From: Streptomyces sp. MMG1121
GTDB taxonomy: Bacteria; Actinomycetota; Actinomycetes; Streptomycetales; Streptomycetaceae
NCBI RefSeq assembly: GCF_001280015.1
Contig: NZ_LGDV01000232.1
Coordinates: 1 to 29,539, forward strand
Direction: 5' to 3'
DNA length: 29,539 nt
Part shown: positions 22,176 to 29,508 of the stretch, piece by piece
How the letters are laid out: every line of letters starts with the position of its first letter
Position numbering within the stretch: position 1 is the first letter of the stretch
Made by a program: the position numbers and the translations under genes
Notes under the pieces: model-generated
Told to the model about the DNA's origin: nothing
The model's database searches: none
What the model saw: the letters and a program-made list of their open reading frames with translations, nothing else

Positions 22176-23504
22176 TCACGGCCGGCCGGCCGGCCGCTTG
22201 GCTCCCTCTGCCACCGGCTTGTTCTGCCAAGGCCGGCACATCACGAGCAAAGAGACGATCGCGAGCACCGCGCTGCCCGTCTGGACCGACGCCATCGGCA
22301 CCGCCGTGCCCTTGCCCGCGATGCCGACGAGCAGCGTGGCGATCGCCCCCATGGCGAAGCACGAGGTGCCGACCAGCGCGGAGGCCGAACCCGCGGCGTG
22401 CGGGGTGCGCATCAGGGCGAGTGCGCTGGTGTTGGGCAGCACCAGCCCCAGCGCGGAGATCATGACGAAGAGGCAGCACGCGACCGGCACCGTTCCCGCG
22501 TCGCCGAAGGCGCCCGCCGTGATCAGCAGCAGCACCGTGCCGGCGGCGGCGATCACGCCGAGCCCGGCCCCGAGCGCCTTGTCCAGGCGCACCCTGCCGA
22601 CCAGGAGCTTGCCGTTGATCCGGCCGACGATCATCAGGCCGAGCGAGTTGAGGCCGTAGAGCAGGGAGAAGGTCTGCGGGGAGGCGCCGTAGATCTCCTG
22701 GATGACGAACGGCGAGGCGGCGATGTACGAGAACAGCGCACCGTAGGCGAAGCCGTTCACCATCACGTACCCGGCGAAGATCCGGTCGGCGAGCAGCCCG
22801 CGCATGGTGAACAGGGCCCCGAGCACTCCGCCGCCCCGGCGCTGCTCGGCGGGCAGGGTCTCGGGCAGCCGGCGCCAGACGAGCGCGGTCAGCGCGACGC
22901 CGATCACGGCGAGGACGAGGAAGACACCCCGCCAGGCGGTGAACCGCAGCACCTGTCCGCCGAGCACGGGCGCGAGGACCGGAGCGAGGCTGGACACCAG
23001 CAGCAGCGTGGAGAAGAACCGGGCCATCTCCAGGCCGTCGTAGAGGTCGCGCACGACGGCGCGGGCGATGACGATCCCGGCGGCGCCCGCGAGGCCCTGG
23101 AGCAGCCGGAAGCCGATCAGCAGCTCGACGTTGGGCACGATCGCGCAGCTCACGGAGGCGACGACGTAGACGAGCAGCCCGACCAGCAGCGGCCGGCGCC
23201 GCCCCCACCGATCGCTCATCGGGCCGACCACGAGCTGCCCGAGCGCCATGCCGGTGAGGCACGCGGTGAGGGTCAGCTGGCCCATCGTGGCGGACGAGCC
23301 CAGGGTGTGGGTGACGTCCGGCAGGGCCGGGAGGTACATGTCCATCGACAGCGGCGGCACCGCGGACAGGGCGCCGAGCATGAAGGTGATGAGGAGCCCG
23401 GTGCGGCGCAGTCCCCTGAGCTTGTCGGTGGTGCCGCCTCTGCCCCGCGCCGGTGGCTTTGGGAACCGCTTGCTCCGTACGGTGGCTTCCTCGGCGCGAG
23501 ACAT
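22176..23504 (-). CDS. Multidrug efflux MFS transporter, Bcr/CflA type
   Basis: A 442-residue, roughly 12-span major facilitator. Start ATG 23504 follows GGAGGGCG. The first helix ends in LSMDMYLPALPDV, the hallmark of the Bcr/CflA drug:proton antiporters (MDMYLPA). The loop MSDRWGRRRPLLVG is MFS motif A, and APVLAPVLGGQVL with WRGVFLVLAVIG is the conserved helix 5-6 region (motif C side). The first about 35 residues are basic and cytoplasmic. Export of the cluster's naphthoquinone product is the obvious guess from position, next to the pathway regulator and polyketide genes, but the sequence alone does not show the substrate. Confidence 0.9.
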   Translation of the reverse strand: MSRAEEATVRSKRFPKPPARGRGGTTDKLRGLRRTGLLITFMLGALSAVPPLSMDMYLPALPDVTHTLGSSATMGQLTLTACLTGMALGQLVVGPMSDRWGRRRPLLVGLLVYVVASVSCAIVPNVELLIGFRLLQGLAGAAGIVIARAVVRDLYDGLEMARFFSTLLLVSSLAPVLAPVLGGQVLRFTAWRGVFLVLAVIGVALTALVWRRLPETLPAEQRRGGGVLGALFTMRGLLADRIFAGYVMVNGFAYGALFSYIAASPFVIQEIYGASPQTFSLLYGLNSLGLMIVGRINGKLLVGRVRLDKALGAGLGVIAAAGTVLLLITAGAFGDAGTVPVACCLFVMISALGLVLPNTSALALMRTPHAAGSASALVGTSCFAMGAIATLLVGIAGKGTAVPMASVQTGSAVLAIVSLLVMCRPWQNKPVAEGAKRPAGRP

Positions 23505-24217
23505 TCGCCCTCCGTGTCCAGTGGTGTGGGTCTGGCGCCGATGGTGGCAGCAGGCCACTACAGAACCGGTGGGGTACGGCTTGCGTGATCCACGACGAAC
23601 TCCCCAGGATGCGGCCCAATTGACGTGACCTACGTCACTTGGGGGCGCTCTTGGCGCGTGGGTGGCGACCGTGTCACTATTTCGGCACACCTCCCCTGCC
23701 CTAAAACTGATCCACGGCAGAGGACGGGGCGTCACACTCCCTATTCCGTACCGGCAAGGCCGGTTGCGCGTCGGGTGGTTGGCGCAAGTCGCCGCTCCTG
23801 CGACGACCGGACATCGTGACGGGTCCGTGGAGTTGTGCCGACCAGGCCGATGCCGTCGGCAGCTCTTGCCGCTCCCCCCACCGGTAGCCCCGTCGATCCC
23901 CGTCGGCAGCCCCCGCACGGCAACGGTGCCGTGTCCCAGGGCGCTCGCCGGCCGAAGGCCATGGCCGTGCACCGTGACCGGCCTGGTTTCCCACGGATCA
24001 CCACCGGGCCCCGGCACGCCCTCCCCACCGGCCGAAGACCGAACTCCCGGGAGCGCAGGCCGAGTTGTCCCGGACCGCAGAGCGGCCGAATCTCCACGCA
24101 CCGGCGCGGAAGGGCGAGCGGGCCCGTCGTCGGTTCCGCCGGTCGGCGGCCTTCGAGCCGTCCGGCTCCGGCCGTCCGGCTCTGCTACCGGCCACATGAT
24201 CGCCGTCAGGAGCCTTC
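23505..24217. other. 713-bp gene-free interval between efflux pump and AraC-type regulator
   Basis: Frames on both strands are open for up to about 120 codons but are Pro/Arg-rich, lack ribosome sites and do not show third-position bias; I call no gene. The left part holds copy B of the promoter module (23625-23705). From its predicted start near 23687 to the regulator's ATG a leader of about 530 bases remains, with no recognised riboswitch. The palindrome could also serve the divergent efflux-pump gene about 120 bp away. Confidence 0.5.
23625..23705 (+). promoter_or_regulatory. Promoter module ahead of the AraC-type regulator (copy B of the 81-bp duplicated module)
   Basis: Palindrome GTGAC-CTAC-GTCAC (23625-23638), TTGGCG (23651-23656), 18-bp spacer, CACTAT (23675-23680), then CTCCCCTGCCC (23691-23701) and AAA. 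All spacings equal those of copy A on the minus strand at 9193-9113. The palindrome fits the Streptomyces Crp consensus GTG-N6-GNCAC. Its centre lies about 56-57 bp before the predicted transcription start, a position suited to an activator. The promoter function is inferred. Confidence 0.7.
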
Positions 24218-24985
24218 ATGGAGCACCTAGTCCAGCATGCCGTCACCACGATCCGCGAACGCTTCTGGGAACCGCTGAGCCTCGACGAGCTGGCACGCAG
24301 CGCGATGGTCAGCAAGTACCACTTCCTGCGGGTGTTCACCCGGGTCACGGGTGTCACCCCGGGACGGTTCCTGTGCGCGGTGCGGATCCAGGAGGCCAAG
24401 CGGCTGCTCCTGATGACCTCGCTCAATGTCGCCGACATCGCGGTACGCGTCGGATACAGCAGCACGGGCAGCTTCACCCGCCGCTTCACCGAGCTGGTGG
24501 GGCTGTCCCCGACGCAGTACCGCAAGCTCTCGCTCGACGTGGCCGGCGAGACACAGGAGCCCGCGCTGCCCGAAGCCGCCCAGGCCGCGGCCGCGCCGGT
24601 GCCCGCGGCGGCCCGCTGCACCGGCTCGGTGACGGGGGCGCTGCGCACCGCCGCGGCCGTGCTCTCACCGGTCTACGTCGGCGCCTTCGACAGCACCATG
24701 CTCCAGGGCACACCCGCCTCCTGGAGCAACGCGTCCGCACCGGGACGCTTCACGCTGGCCCGCGTCCCCGCCGGCACCTGGTACATCCACGCGGTGGCCC
24801 AGGGCCGGCACCCGCAGGGCGGCGCCGAGGCGGAACTCACGCCGCTCACGGCCGTCGTGGGCCCGGTGTGGGTGAAGGGCGACACGGCGCACCACCTCGA
24901 CATCACCCTCACCCCGCCGGACTGGACCCGGCCACCGATCCTGTCCGCCCTGATGGACCTCGACCCACAGCCGATGGCGGCGTGA
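24218..24985 (+). CDS. AraC-family transcriptional regulator with N-terminal DNA-binding domain
   Basis: A 255-residue regulator; ATG 24218 follows AGGAG. Unlike classical AraC, the double helix-turn-helix domain is N-terminal (about 5-103): EPLSLDELARSAMVSKYHFLRVFTRVTG is the first HTH and VADIAVRVGYSSTGSFTRRFTELVGLSP the second with its signature. After an Ala/Pro linker (about 110-130) a C-terminal beta-rich domain follows (about 135-245: SPVYVGAFDS, RFTLARVPAGTWYIHAVA, LDITLTP), resembling carboxypeptidase-regulatory-like folds; this may bind a ligand. It is immediately upstream of the polyketide operon, so pathway-specific activation is the likely role. Its own expression probably comes from the module at 23625. 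Confidence 0.87.
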   Translation: MEHLVQHAVTTIRERFWEPLSLDELARSAMVSKYHFLRVFTRVTGVTPGRFLCAVRIQEAKRLLLMTSLNVADIAVRVGYSSTGSFTRRFTELVGLSPTQYRKLSLDVAGETQEPALPEAAQAAAAPVPAAARCTGSVTGALRTAAAVLSPVYVGAFDSTMLQGTPASWSNASAPGRFTLARVPAGTWYIHAVAQGRHPQGGAEAELTPLTAVVGPVWVKGDTAHHLDITLTPPDWTRPPILSALMDLDPQPMAA

Positions 24986-25007
24986 TCTTGGCCGGACGCT
25001 GTGCGCA

Positions 25008-25040
25008 CCCAGCTCCCAGCTCCCAGCTCCCAGCTCCCAG
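25008..25040 (+). repeat. Tandem 7-bp repeat (CCCAGCT, 4.7 copies) upstream of the type III PKS gene
   Basis: CCCAGCT is repeated four times without a mismatch and followed by CCCAG, 40 bp before the PKS start and 22 bp behind the regulator stop. AGCT centres are self-complementary, so the array is also a set of small palindromes at 7-bp steps. Short tandem units of this kind can change copy number by slippage and alter promoter spacing. Seen directly; effect inferred. Confidence 0.9.
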
Positions 25041-25079
25041 CACATGACCAGGCAGACTCTAGAGAAAGCGGATCCAGAT

Positions 25080-26147
25080 ATGCCCAGGCTATGCAAGCCC
25101 GCGGTACAGGCGCCGGAACACGTCATCACGATGGAAGAGACCCTGGACTTCGCCGCCAAGGTCCACGCAGGAAAGCCGCAGCTGCCGCTGGCGCTCCGCC
25201 TGATCCGGAACACGGGAGTGCAGACGCGGCATATCGTCCAGCCCATCGAGCAGACGCTCAAGCACCCGGGCCTGACCGAGCGCAACCGCATCTACGAGGC
25301 CGAGTCCAAGAAGTGGACCCCCCTCGTCATCGAAGAGGCCCTGAAGAACGCCGACGTCGCGGCCCGTGACATCGACGCCATCATCTACGTGTCGTGCACC
25401 GGCTTCCTGATGCCGTCGCTGACCGCGTGGCTCATCAACAAGATGGGCTTCCGCTCCGACACCCGGCAGATACCCATCGCCCAGCTCGGCTGCGCGGCCG
25501 GCGGCGCGGCCGTCAACCGCGCCCACGACTTCTGCGTGGCCCACCCCGGCAGCAACGTCCTGATCGTCTCGGCCGAGTTCTGCTCGCTGTGCTACCAGCC
25601 GGACATGGACGACATCGGCTCGCTGCTGTCCGACGGCCTGTTCGGCGACGCGGCCGCGGCGGCCGTGGTGCGCGGCAACGGCGGTGTCGGCATCGAGCTG
25701 GAGCGCAACGCCTCCTACCTCATCCCGAACACCGAGGAGTGGATCTCCTACGCGGTGCGCGACACCGGCTTCCACTTCCAGCTCGACCGCCGGGTGCCCG
25801 GCACGATGGAGCCGCTGGCCCCGGTGCTGCGCGAGTTCGCCAAGGACCACAGCTGGGACGCCGGAAAGCTCGACTTCTACATCGTCCACGCCGGCGGTCC
25901 GCGCATCCTCGACGACCTCGCCAAGTTCCTCGAGGTCGACCGCGAGGTGTTCCGGCACAGCTGGTCGACCCTGAACGAGTACGGCAACATCGCCAGCGCC
26001 GTCGTCCTCGAGGCCGCCCGCCGCCTGTTCGAGGAGGACACCCCGGCGCCCGGCGCGACCGGTCTGATCGCGGGCTTCGGCCCCGGGATCACCGCCGAGA
26101 TGGCCCTCGGCACCTGGGCCGAGACCAGCCCGCAGACCATCGACTGA
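25080..26147 (+). CDS. rppA: Type III polyketide synthase, 1,3,6,8-tetrahydroxynaphthalene synthase (RppA)
   Basis: A 355-residue chalcone-synthase-fold enzyme that joins five malonyl-CoA to tetrahydroxynaphthalene. Started at ATG 25080 the catalytic triad falls exactly at the RppA numbers: C138 (AQLGCAAGG), H270 (IVHAGGP), N303 (YGNIAS). An ATG 12 codons upstream is in frame but has no ribosome site and breaks this register. TGVQTRHIVQPIEQTL, VSCTGFLMPSL, EFCSLCYQP and GFGPGITAEMALG are the other RppA signatures. The ribosome site is weak (GCGGA). It heads an operon with cupin, aminotransferase and ligase genes. THN oxidises readily to flaviolin, the naphthoquinone core of naphterpin/furaquinocin-type compounds. 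Confidence 0.96.
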   Translation: MPRLCKPAVQAPEHVITMEETLDFAAKVHAGKPQLPLALRLIRNTGVQTRHIVQPIEQTLKHPGLTERNRIYEAESKKWTPLVIEEALKNADVAARDIDAIIYVSCTGFLMPSLTAWLINKMGFRSDTRQIPIAQLGCAAGGAAVNRAHDFCVAHPGSNVLIVSAEFCSLCYQPDMDDIGSLLSDGLFGDAAAAAVVRGNGGVGIELERNASYLIPNTEEWISYAVRDTGFHFQLDRRVPGTMEPLAPVLREFAKDHSWDAGKLDFYIVHAGGPRILDDLAKFLEVDREVFRHSWSTLNEYGNIASAVVLEAARRLFEEDTPAPGATGLIAGFGPGITAEMALGTWAETSPQTID

Positions 26148-26176
26148 GCGGCGCCCGGACAAAGGAAGCGACGAGC

Positions 26177-26734
26177 ATGACTGACCTCATCCTCCCGGCG
26201 GGTGCGGGGCGGAAGCTGATCACCCCCGCGCAGGAGGTGACATTCAAGGCCACGCAGGCGATGGGATCCTCCGTATCGATCTTCGAGGTGGTCGTTCCGC
26301 CCGGCTTCGACGTCGGGGCACATGTGCACGGCCACTCCCAGGAGTTCTTCTACGTCCTCGACGGCGAGCTGGACCTCCTGTGCTTCGAGCCGACCGAGCG
26401 CACGAAGGACACCTGGCACAACTGGAAGTCCCCCAAGGGCGACCGCGTCGTCCGGGCGGGTGAGGGCAGCTGCATGTTCGTACCGCCCGGCACCCCGCAC
26501 GCGTTCCGCAACGCCACGGACAGGCCGGCGAAGATGATCTTCCAGTGTCTGCCCTCGCCCTATCACGAGGACTACTTCGAGGAGATCGCGGAGATCTGGT
26601 CGCGCGGCACCACGGTGGACGCCGCGGCCGTGGAGGCGATGCGCAAGCGCTACGACGTCGGTCAGCTCACGCCGCTGCGCTACGACCCCCCCACCCTCGT
26701 CCCTGCCCAGTCGGCACCACAGCGCGGAGCGTGA
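26177..26734 (+). CDS. Cupin quinone-forming monooxygenase (MomA-like)
   Basis: A 185-residue single-cupin protein; ATG 26177 lies 29 bp behind the PKS stop with AAAGGAAG upstream. Cupin motif 1 is GAHVHGHSQEFFYVLDGEL with metal ligands H49, H51 and E56 (H53 nearby); motif 2 is FVPPGTPHAFRN with H108. Cupins directly behind rppA genes, such as MomA of S. antibioticus, oxidise THN to flaviolin and related naphthoquinones such as mompain. The same step is expected here and gives the quinone that the next enzyme would aminate. The C-terminal 60 residues (YHEDYFEEIAEIW onward) are helical. No symbol is given because the exact regiochemistry cannot be read from sequence. Confidence 0.87.
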   Translation: MTDLILPAGAGRKLITPAQEVTFKATQAMGSSVSIFEVVVPPGFDVGAHVHGHSQEFFYVLDGELDLLCFEPTERTKDTWHNWKSPKGDRVVRAGEGSCMFVPPGTPHAFRNATDRPAKMIFQCLPSPYHEDYFEEIAEIWSRGTTVDAAAVEAMRKRYDVGQLTPLRYDPPTLVPAQSAPQRGA

Positions 26735-26739
26735 CGCAC

Positions 26740-27897
26740 ATGAGCACGAACGATTCGATCCCCCTGGTCCACGCGAGCCTGGGCGAGGAGGAACTGGCCG
26801 CCGTCGCCGAGGTGTTCGCCTCCGGCTGGCCGGCCGGCCAGGGCCCCAGGGGCAAGGCGCTCGAGGCGCAGCTCGCCGAGAAGTACGGCGTCGGCGACGC
26901 GGTCGCGGTGAGCAACTGCGGCGCCGCGCTGCACCTGGCCATGCTCGCCCTCGGCGTCAAGCCGGGTGACGAGGTCATCGTCGCCGACTACGGCTTCCCG
27001 GCGCCCGCACAGGCCGCCCTCTACGTCGGCGCCACCCCGGTCTTCGCCGACGTACGCCCCGACACCTACACCGTCGACCCGCAGGCCGTGGCCGACCTGG
27101 TCACCCCGCGCACCGTCGGCATCATCGCGGTGGACACCGTCGGCATGCCCGCCGACTACGCGGAACTGCAGGCCATCGCCGACCGCCACGGCCTGTTCCT
27201 CGTCGAGGACGCCGCCTGCGCGGTCGGGGCCACCTACCAGGGCCGCCAGGCCGGTGCGCTCGCCGAGGTGGGCTGCCTGTCCTTCCACGGCCGCAAGGGC
27301 GCCAGCAGCGGTGAGGGCGGCGCCCTGCTCGCCGCCGACCCGAAGATCGGCAAGGACGCGCGGCTGCGCTCCTCCTTCGGTATCGGCAGCATCTTCGACA
27401 TGGGCAACGTCGTCGGCCTGCCCATCCCGACGTTCACCGAGATCGGCTACAACTTCAAGCTGTCCGACATCGCCGCGGCGATCCTCCAGGTGCAGCTGGG
27501 CCGGATCGACGAACTGCTGCGGCGGCGCAGTGCGGTCGCCGCGCAGTACGCCGAACTCCTCGGCGGCGACGAGCTGTTGACGCTCCCGTACGTGCCCACC
27601 GACCGCACCCACGCCTGGCAGACCTACATGGTCACGCTGGACGCGGGCGTGGACCGCGGCGCGGTCGCCACCGAGCTGCGCGCGAAGGGCGTCGGCTGCG
27701 GGCACGGCACGTTCGCGGGCCACATCCAGCCCGTGTTCGAGGCCAAGCAGAAGTGCCCGGTCTCGCTGGACCTCGCCGAGCGCCAGCTCGCCATACCCAT
27801 GCACGCCGAGCTGACCCAGGACCAGGTCGCGACGGTCGCGCGGATTCTGCGCGGCGCCGTCCGCACCCACGCGAGCACCGGCCGGCGCGCCGCGTAG
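26740..27897 (+). CDS. DegT/DnrJ/EryC1-family PLP aminotransferase, probable hydroxynaphthoquinone aminotransferase (Fur3-like)
   Basis: A 385-residue fold-type I aminotransferase, ATG 26740 five bases after the cupin stop. PLP residues: K186 in SFHGRKGASSGEGGAL (Schiff base), D157 in LVEDAACAVGA, and the NCGAALHLAMLAL helix near 60. The family usually acts on sugars, but no sugar-nucleotide genes are in the window, while the context is rppA, cupin and diazotising ligase. In furaquinocin-type pathways an enzyme of this family, Fur3 as I recall, aminates a hydroxynaphthoquinone to an 8-amino derivative; the same role is inferred. NFKLSDIAAAILQVQLGRIDEL is the usual dimer-interface motif. Sequence alone would not tell sugar from quinone. 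Confidence 0.87.
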   Translation: MSTNDSIPLVHASLGEEELAAVAEVFASGWPAGQGPRGKALEAQLAEKYGVGDAVAVSNCGAALHLAMLALGVKPGDEVIVADYGFPAPAQAALYVGATPVFADVRPDTYTVDPQAVADLVTPRTVGIIAVDTVGMPADYAELQAIADRHGLFLVEDAACAVGATYQGRQAGALAEVGCLSFHGRKGASSGEGGALLAADPKIGKDARLRSSFGIGSIFDMGNVVGLPIPTFTEIGYNFKLSDIAAAILQVQLGRIDELLRRRSAVAAQYAELLGGDELLTLPYVPTDRTHAWQTYMVTLDAGVDRGAVATELRAKGVGCGHGTFAGHIQPVFEAKQKCPVSLDLAERQLAIPMHAELTQDQVATVARILRGAVRTHASTGRRAA

Positions 27898-27921
27898 CGT
27901 GCACCGAAGGAGACAGTCCCC

Positions 27922-29508
27922 ATGAAGGGCTCCACAGCCTACACATCGATACTCAAGCGCGGCCTGCACATCGGCCTTCTGCCGGAGATGGCCGCGGCCG
28001 TGAACCCGTCGACGCCGATCGCCTTGGACCACGACCTGGGCGTCCTGCCCGAGGCGGGACGGCGCCTGACGGTCGCCCAGTACGCCGAGCACGTCGACGA
28101 CCTGGCCGCCCGCCTGTGGGCGGCCGGTGTCCGGCCCGACGAGCGCGTCGTCATCTACAAGACGGCCAACGCCGACCACTGGATGCTCGCCGCAGCGGTG
28201 TCCCGCATCGGCGCGGTCGTCGTGAACCTGTCGCCGGCCCTGGACGCCACGACCGTCGGCGTCCTCATCGAACGGGTCGGCCGGCCGACCCTGCTCACCG
28301 ACGGGGACAAGCTCGACGTCCTCGCCGAGGTGCCGCTGGCGGACCTCACCGAGCGGGTGATCACCTCGGCCGGCGACCGGCCCGGTGCCCTCTCGCTCGG
28401 CGAACTCGCCGGCGCCCCGCGGGTCAGGCCGGTGGTCCGGCCGATCGACGAGGCCGCCGTCATCACGCACACCTCCGGCACCACCGGGATCCCCAAGCTC
28501 GTGGTGCACACCGCCCGCACCCAGGGCCTGCGCCTCATCCCGCAGTGGCGGCTGCTCGGCCTGATGCGCAGGAAGGAGACCGTCGCCATCCATGTGCCCT
28601 TCGTGCACTCGCGGATGGTCGCTGCGATGTCGCTCGCGCTGCTGCGGGAGTACCCGGTCCTGCTGCTGCGGGAGACGGACCCGGCCGTCGTCGCCGAGCA
28701 CTTCCTGGAGCACCGTCCGGCCCTCGTCGAGGCGCTGCCCAACTCGCTGATGGAGTGGGAGGGGCTCACCGAGGACCCGCGGATGCCGTTCGCGTCGGTG
28801 AAGGTCTTCAGCAGCACCTTCGACGCGATCCACCCGGGCACGATGAGCAAGCTGCTCAAGGCGTCCGGCCGGCGCGGGGCGCTGTTCTTCCAGATCTACG
28901 GCCAGAGCGAGGTCGGCCCCGCGGTCGGCCGCGCCTACTTCCGCCACTCCGCCCACAAGGCGAACGGGCGCTGCGTCGGCTGGGCCATGCCGGTGGGCGC
29001 GGCGAAGGTGCGCGTCGTCAGCCGCGACGGCAAGCGGCCCACGGAGCAGAACCCGGGCCGTATCGAGGTCGCCTGGCCGGGCCTGGCCAAGACGTACTTC
29101 GGCGAGCAGGAGCGCTACGACAGCAACCGCAAGGGCCAGTGGTGGGGGACCGGGGACGTCGGTTACTTCACCCGGTTCGGCTGTCTGCACATGCTCGACC
29201 GGGAGGTCGACATGATCCCCGGGGTGAAGAGCTCCCTGGAGATCGAGGACGTCGTCCTGAGCAAGCTGGGCGAGCTGAGTGAGCTGGTCGTGGTGCAGGG
29301 CCCGAACGCCGAGGCGGTCCCGGTCGTCTGCACCGTCGACGACAAGCCGCTGGACCTCGGCCGCTGGCGCGCCGCGGTCGCCGCGTTCCCGCAGCTCGCC
29401 GACCCCGTCCAGATCCCGCAGTCCGAACTGCCCCGGACGGCCACGTTGAAGGTCCAGCGGCTGGCTCTGGCCCGCCGGTTCGCCCAGCACACTGAGGAGC
29501 AGGCATGA
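27922..29508 (+). CDS. creM: AMP-forming ligase family protein, probable CreM-like diazotising enzyme
   Basis: A 528-residue ANL-superfamily enzyme; ATG 27922 is about ten bases after AAGGAG. The nucleotide loop is THTSGTTGIPK (182-192), the adenine side is YGQSEVGPA, the ribose-binding aspartate is in GTGDVGYF, and the C-terminal catalytic lysine is K510 in PRTATLKVQR; the glycine usual before that lysine is replaced by leucine. Most homologues would be labelled acyl-CoA ligases, but no acyl substrate is apparent here. CreM of cremeomycin biosynthesis belongs to this family and uses ATP and nitrite to diazotise an aromatic amine. With CreE/CreD homologues and a quinone aminotransferase in the same cluster, that role is the best fit. 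The stop overlaps the next start (ATGA). Confidence 0.82.
   Translation: MKGSTAYTSILKRGLHIGLLPEMAAAVNPSTPIALDHDLGVLPEAGRRLTVAQYAEHVDDLAARLWAAGVRPDERVVIYKTANADHWMLAAAVSRIGAVVVNLSPALDATTVGVLIERVGRPTLLTDGDKLDVLAEVPLADLTERVITSAGDRPGALSLGELAGAPRVRPVVRPIDEAAVITHTSGTTGIPKLVVHTARTQGLRLIPQWRLLGLMRRKETVAIHVPFVHSRMVAAMSLALLREYPVLLLRETDPAVVAEHFLEHRPALVEALPNSLMEWEGLTEDPRMPFASVKVFSSTFDAIHPGTMSKLLKASGRRGALFFQIYGQSEVGPAVGRAYFRHSAHKANGRCVGWAMPVGAAKVRVVSRDGKRPTEQNPGRIEVAWPGLAKTYFGEQERYDSNRKGQWWGTGDVGYFTRFGCLHMLDREVDMIPGVKSSLEIEDVVLSKLGELSELVVVQGPNAEAVPVVCTVDDKPLDLGRWRAAVAAFPQLADPVQIPQSELPRTATLKVQRLALARRFAQHTEEQA

Noticed and set aside
23662..24217. Plus-strand frame running from the promoter module towards the AraC-type gene
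   Set aside because: Pro/Arg/Gly-rich throughout, no ribosome site and no similarity recognised; it passes into a wrong frame of the AraC gene.
25058..25075. XbaI (TCTAGA) and BamHI (GGATCC) sites close together before rppA, suggesting an engineered junction
   Set aside because: Both flanks read as natural Streptomyces sequence, with no vector or tag sequence; two hexamers can occur by chance. Worth remembering only if the source were a construct.
25044..25079. Upstream ATG giving the type III PKS twelve extra residues
   Set aside because: No ribosome site, directly abuts the 7-bp repeat array, and it shifts the catalytic triad away from the RppA numbers C138/H270/N303.
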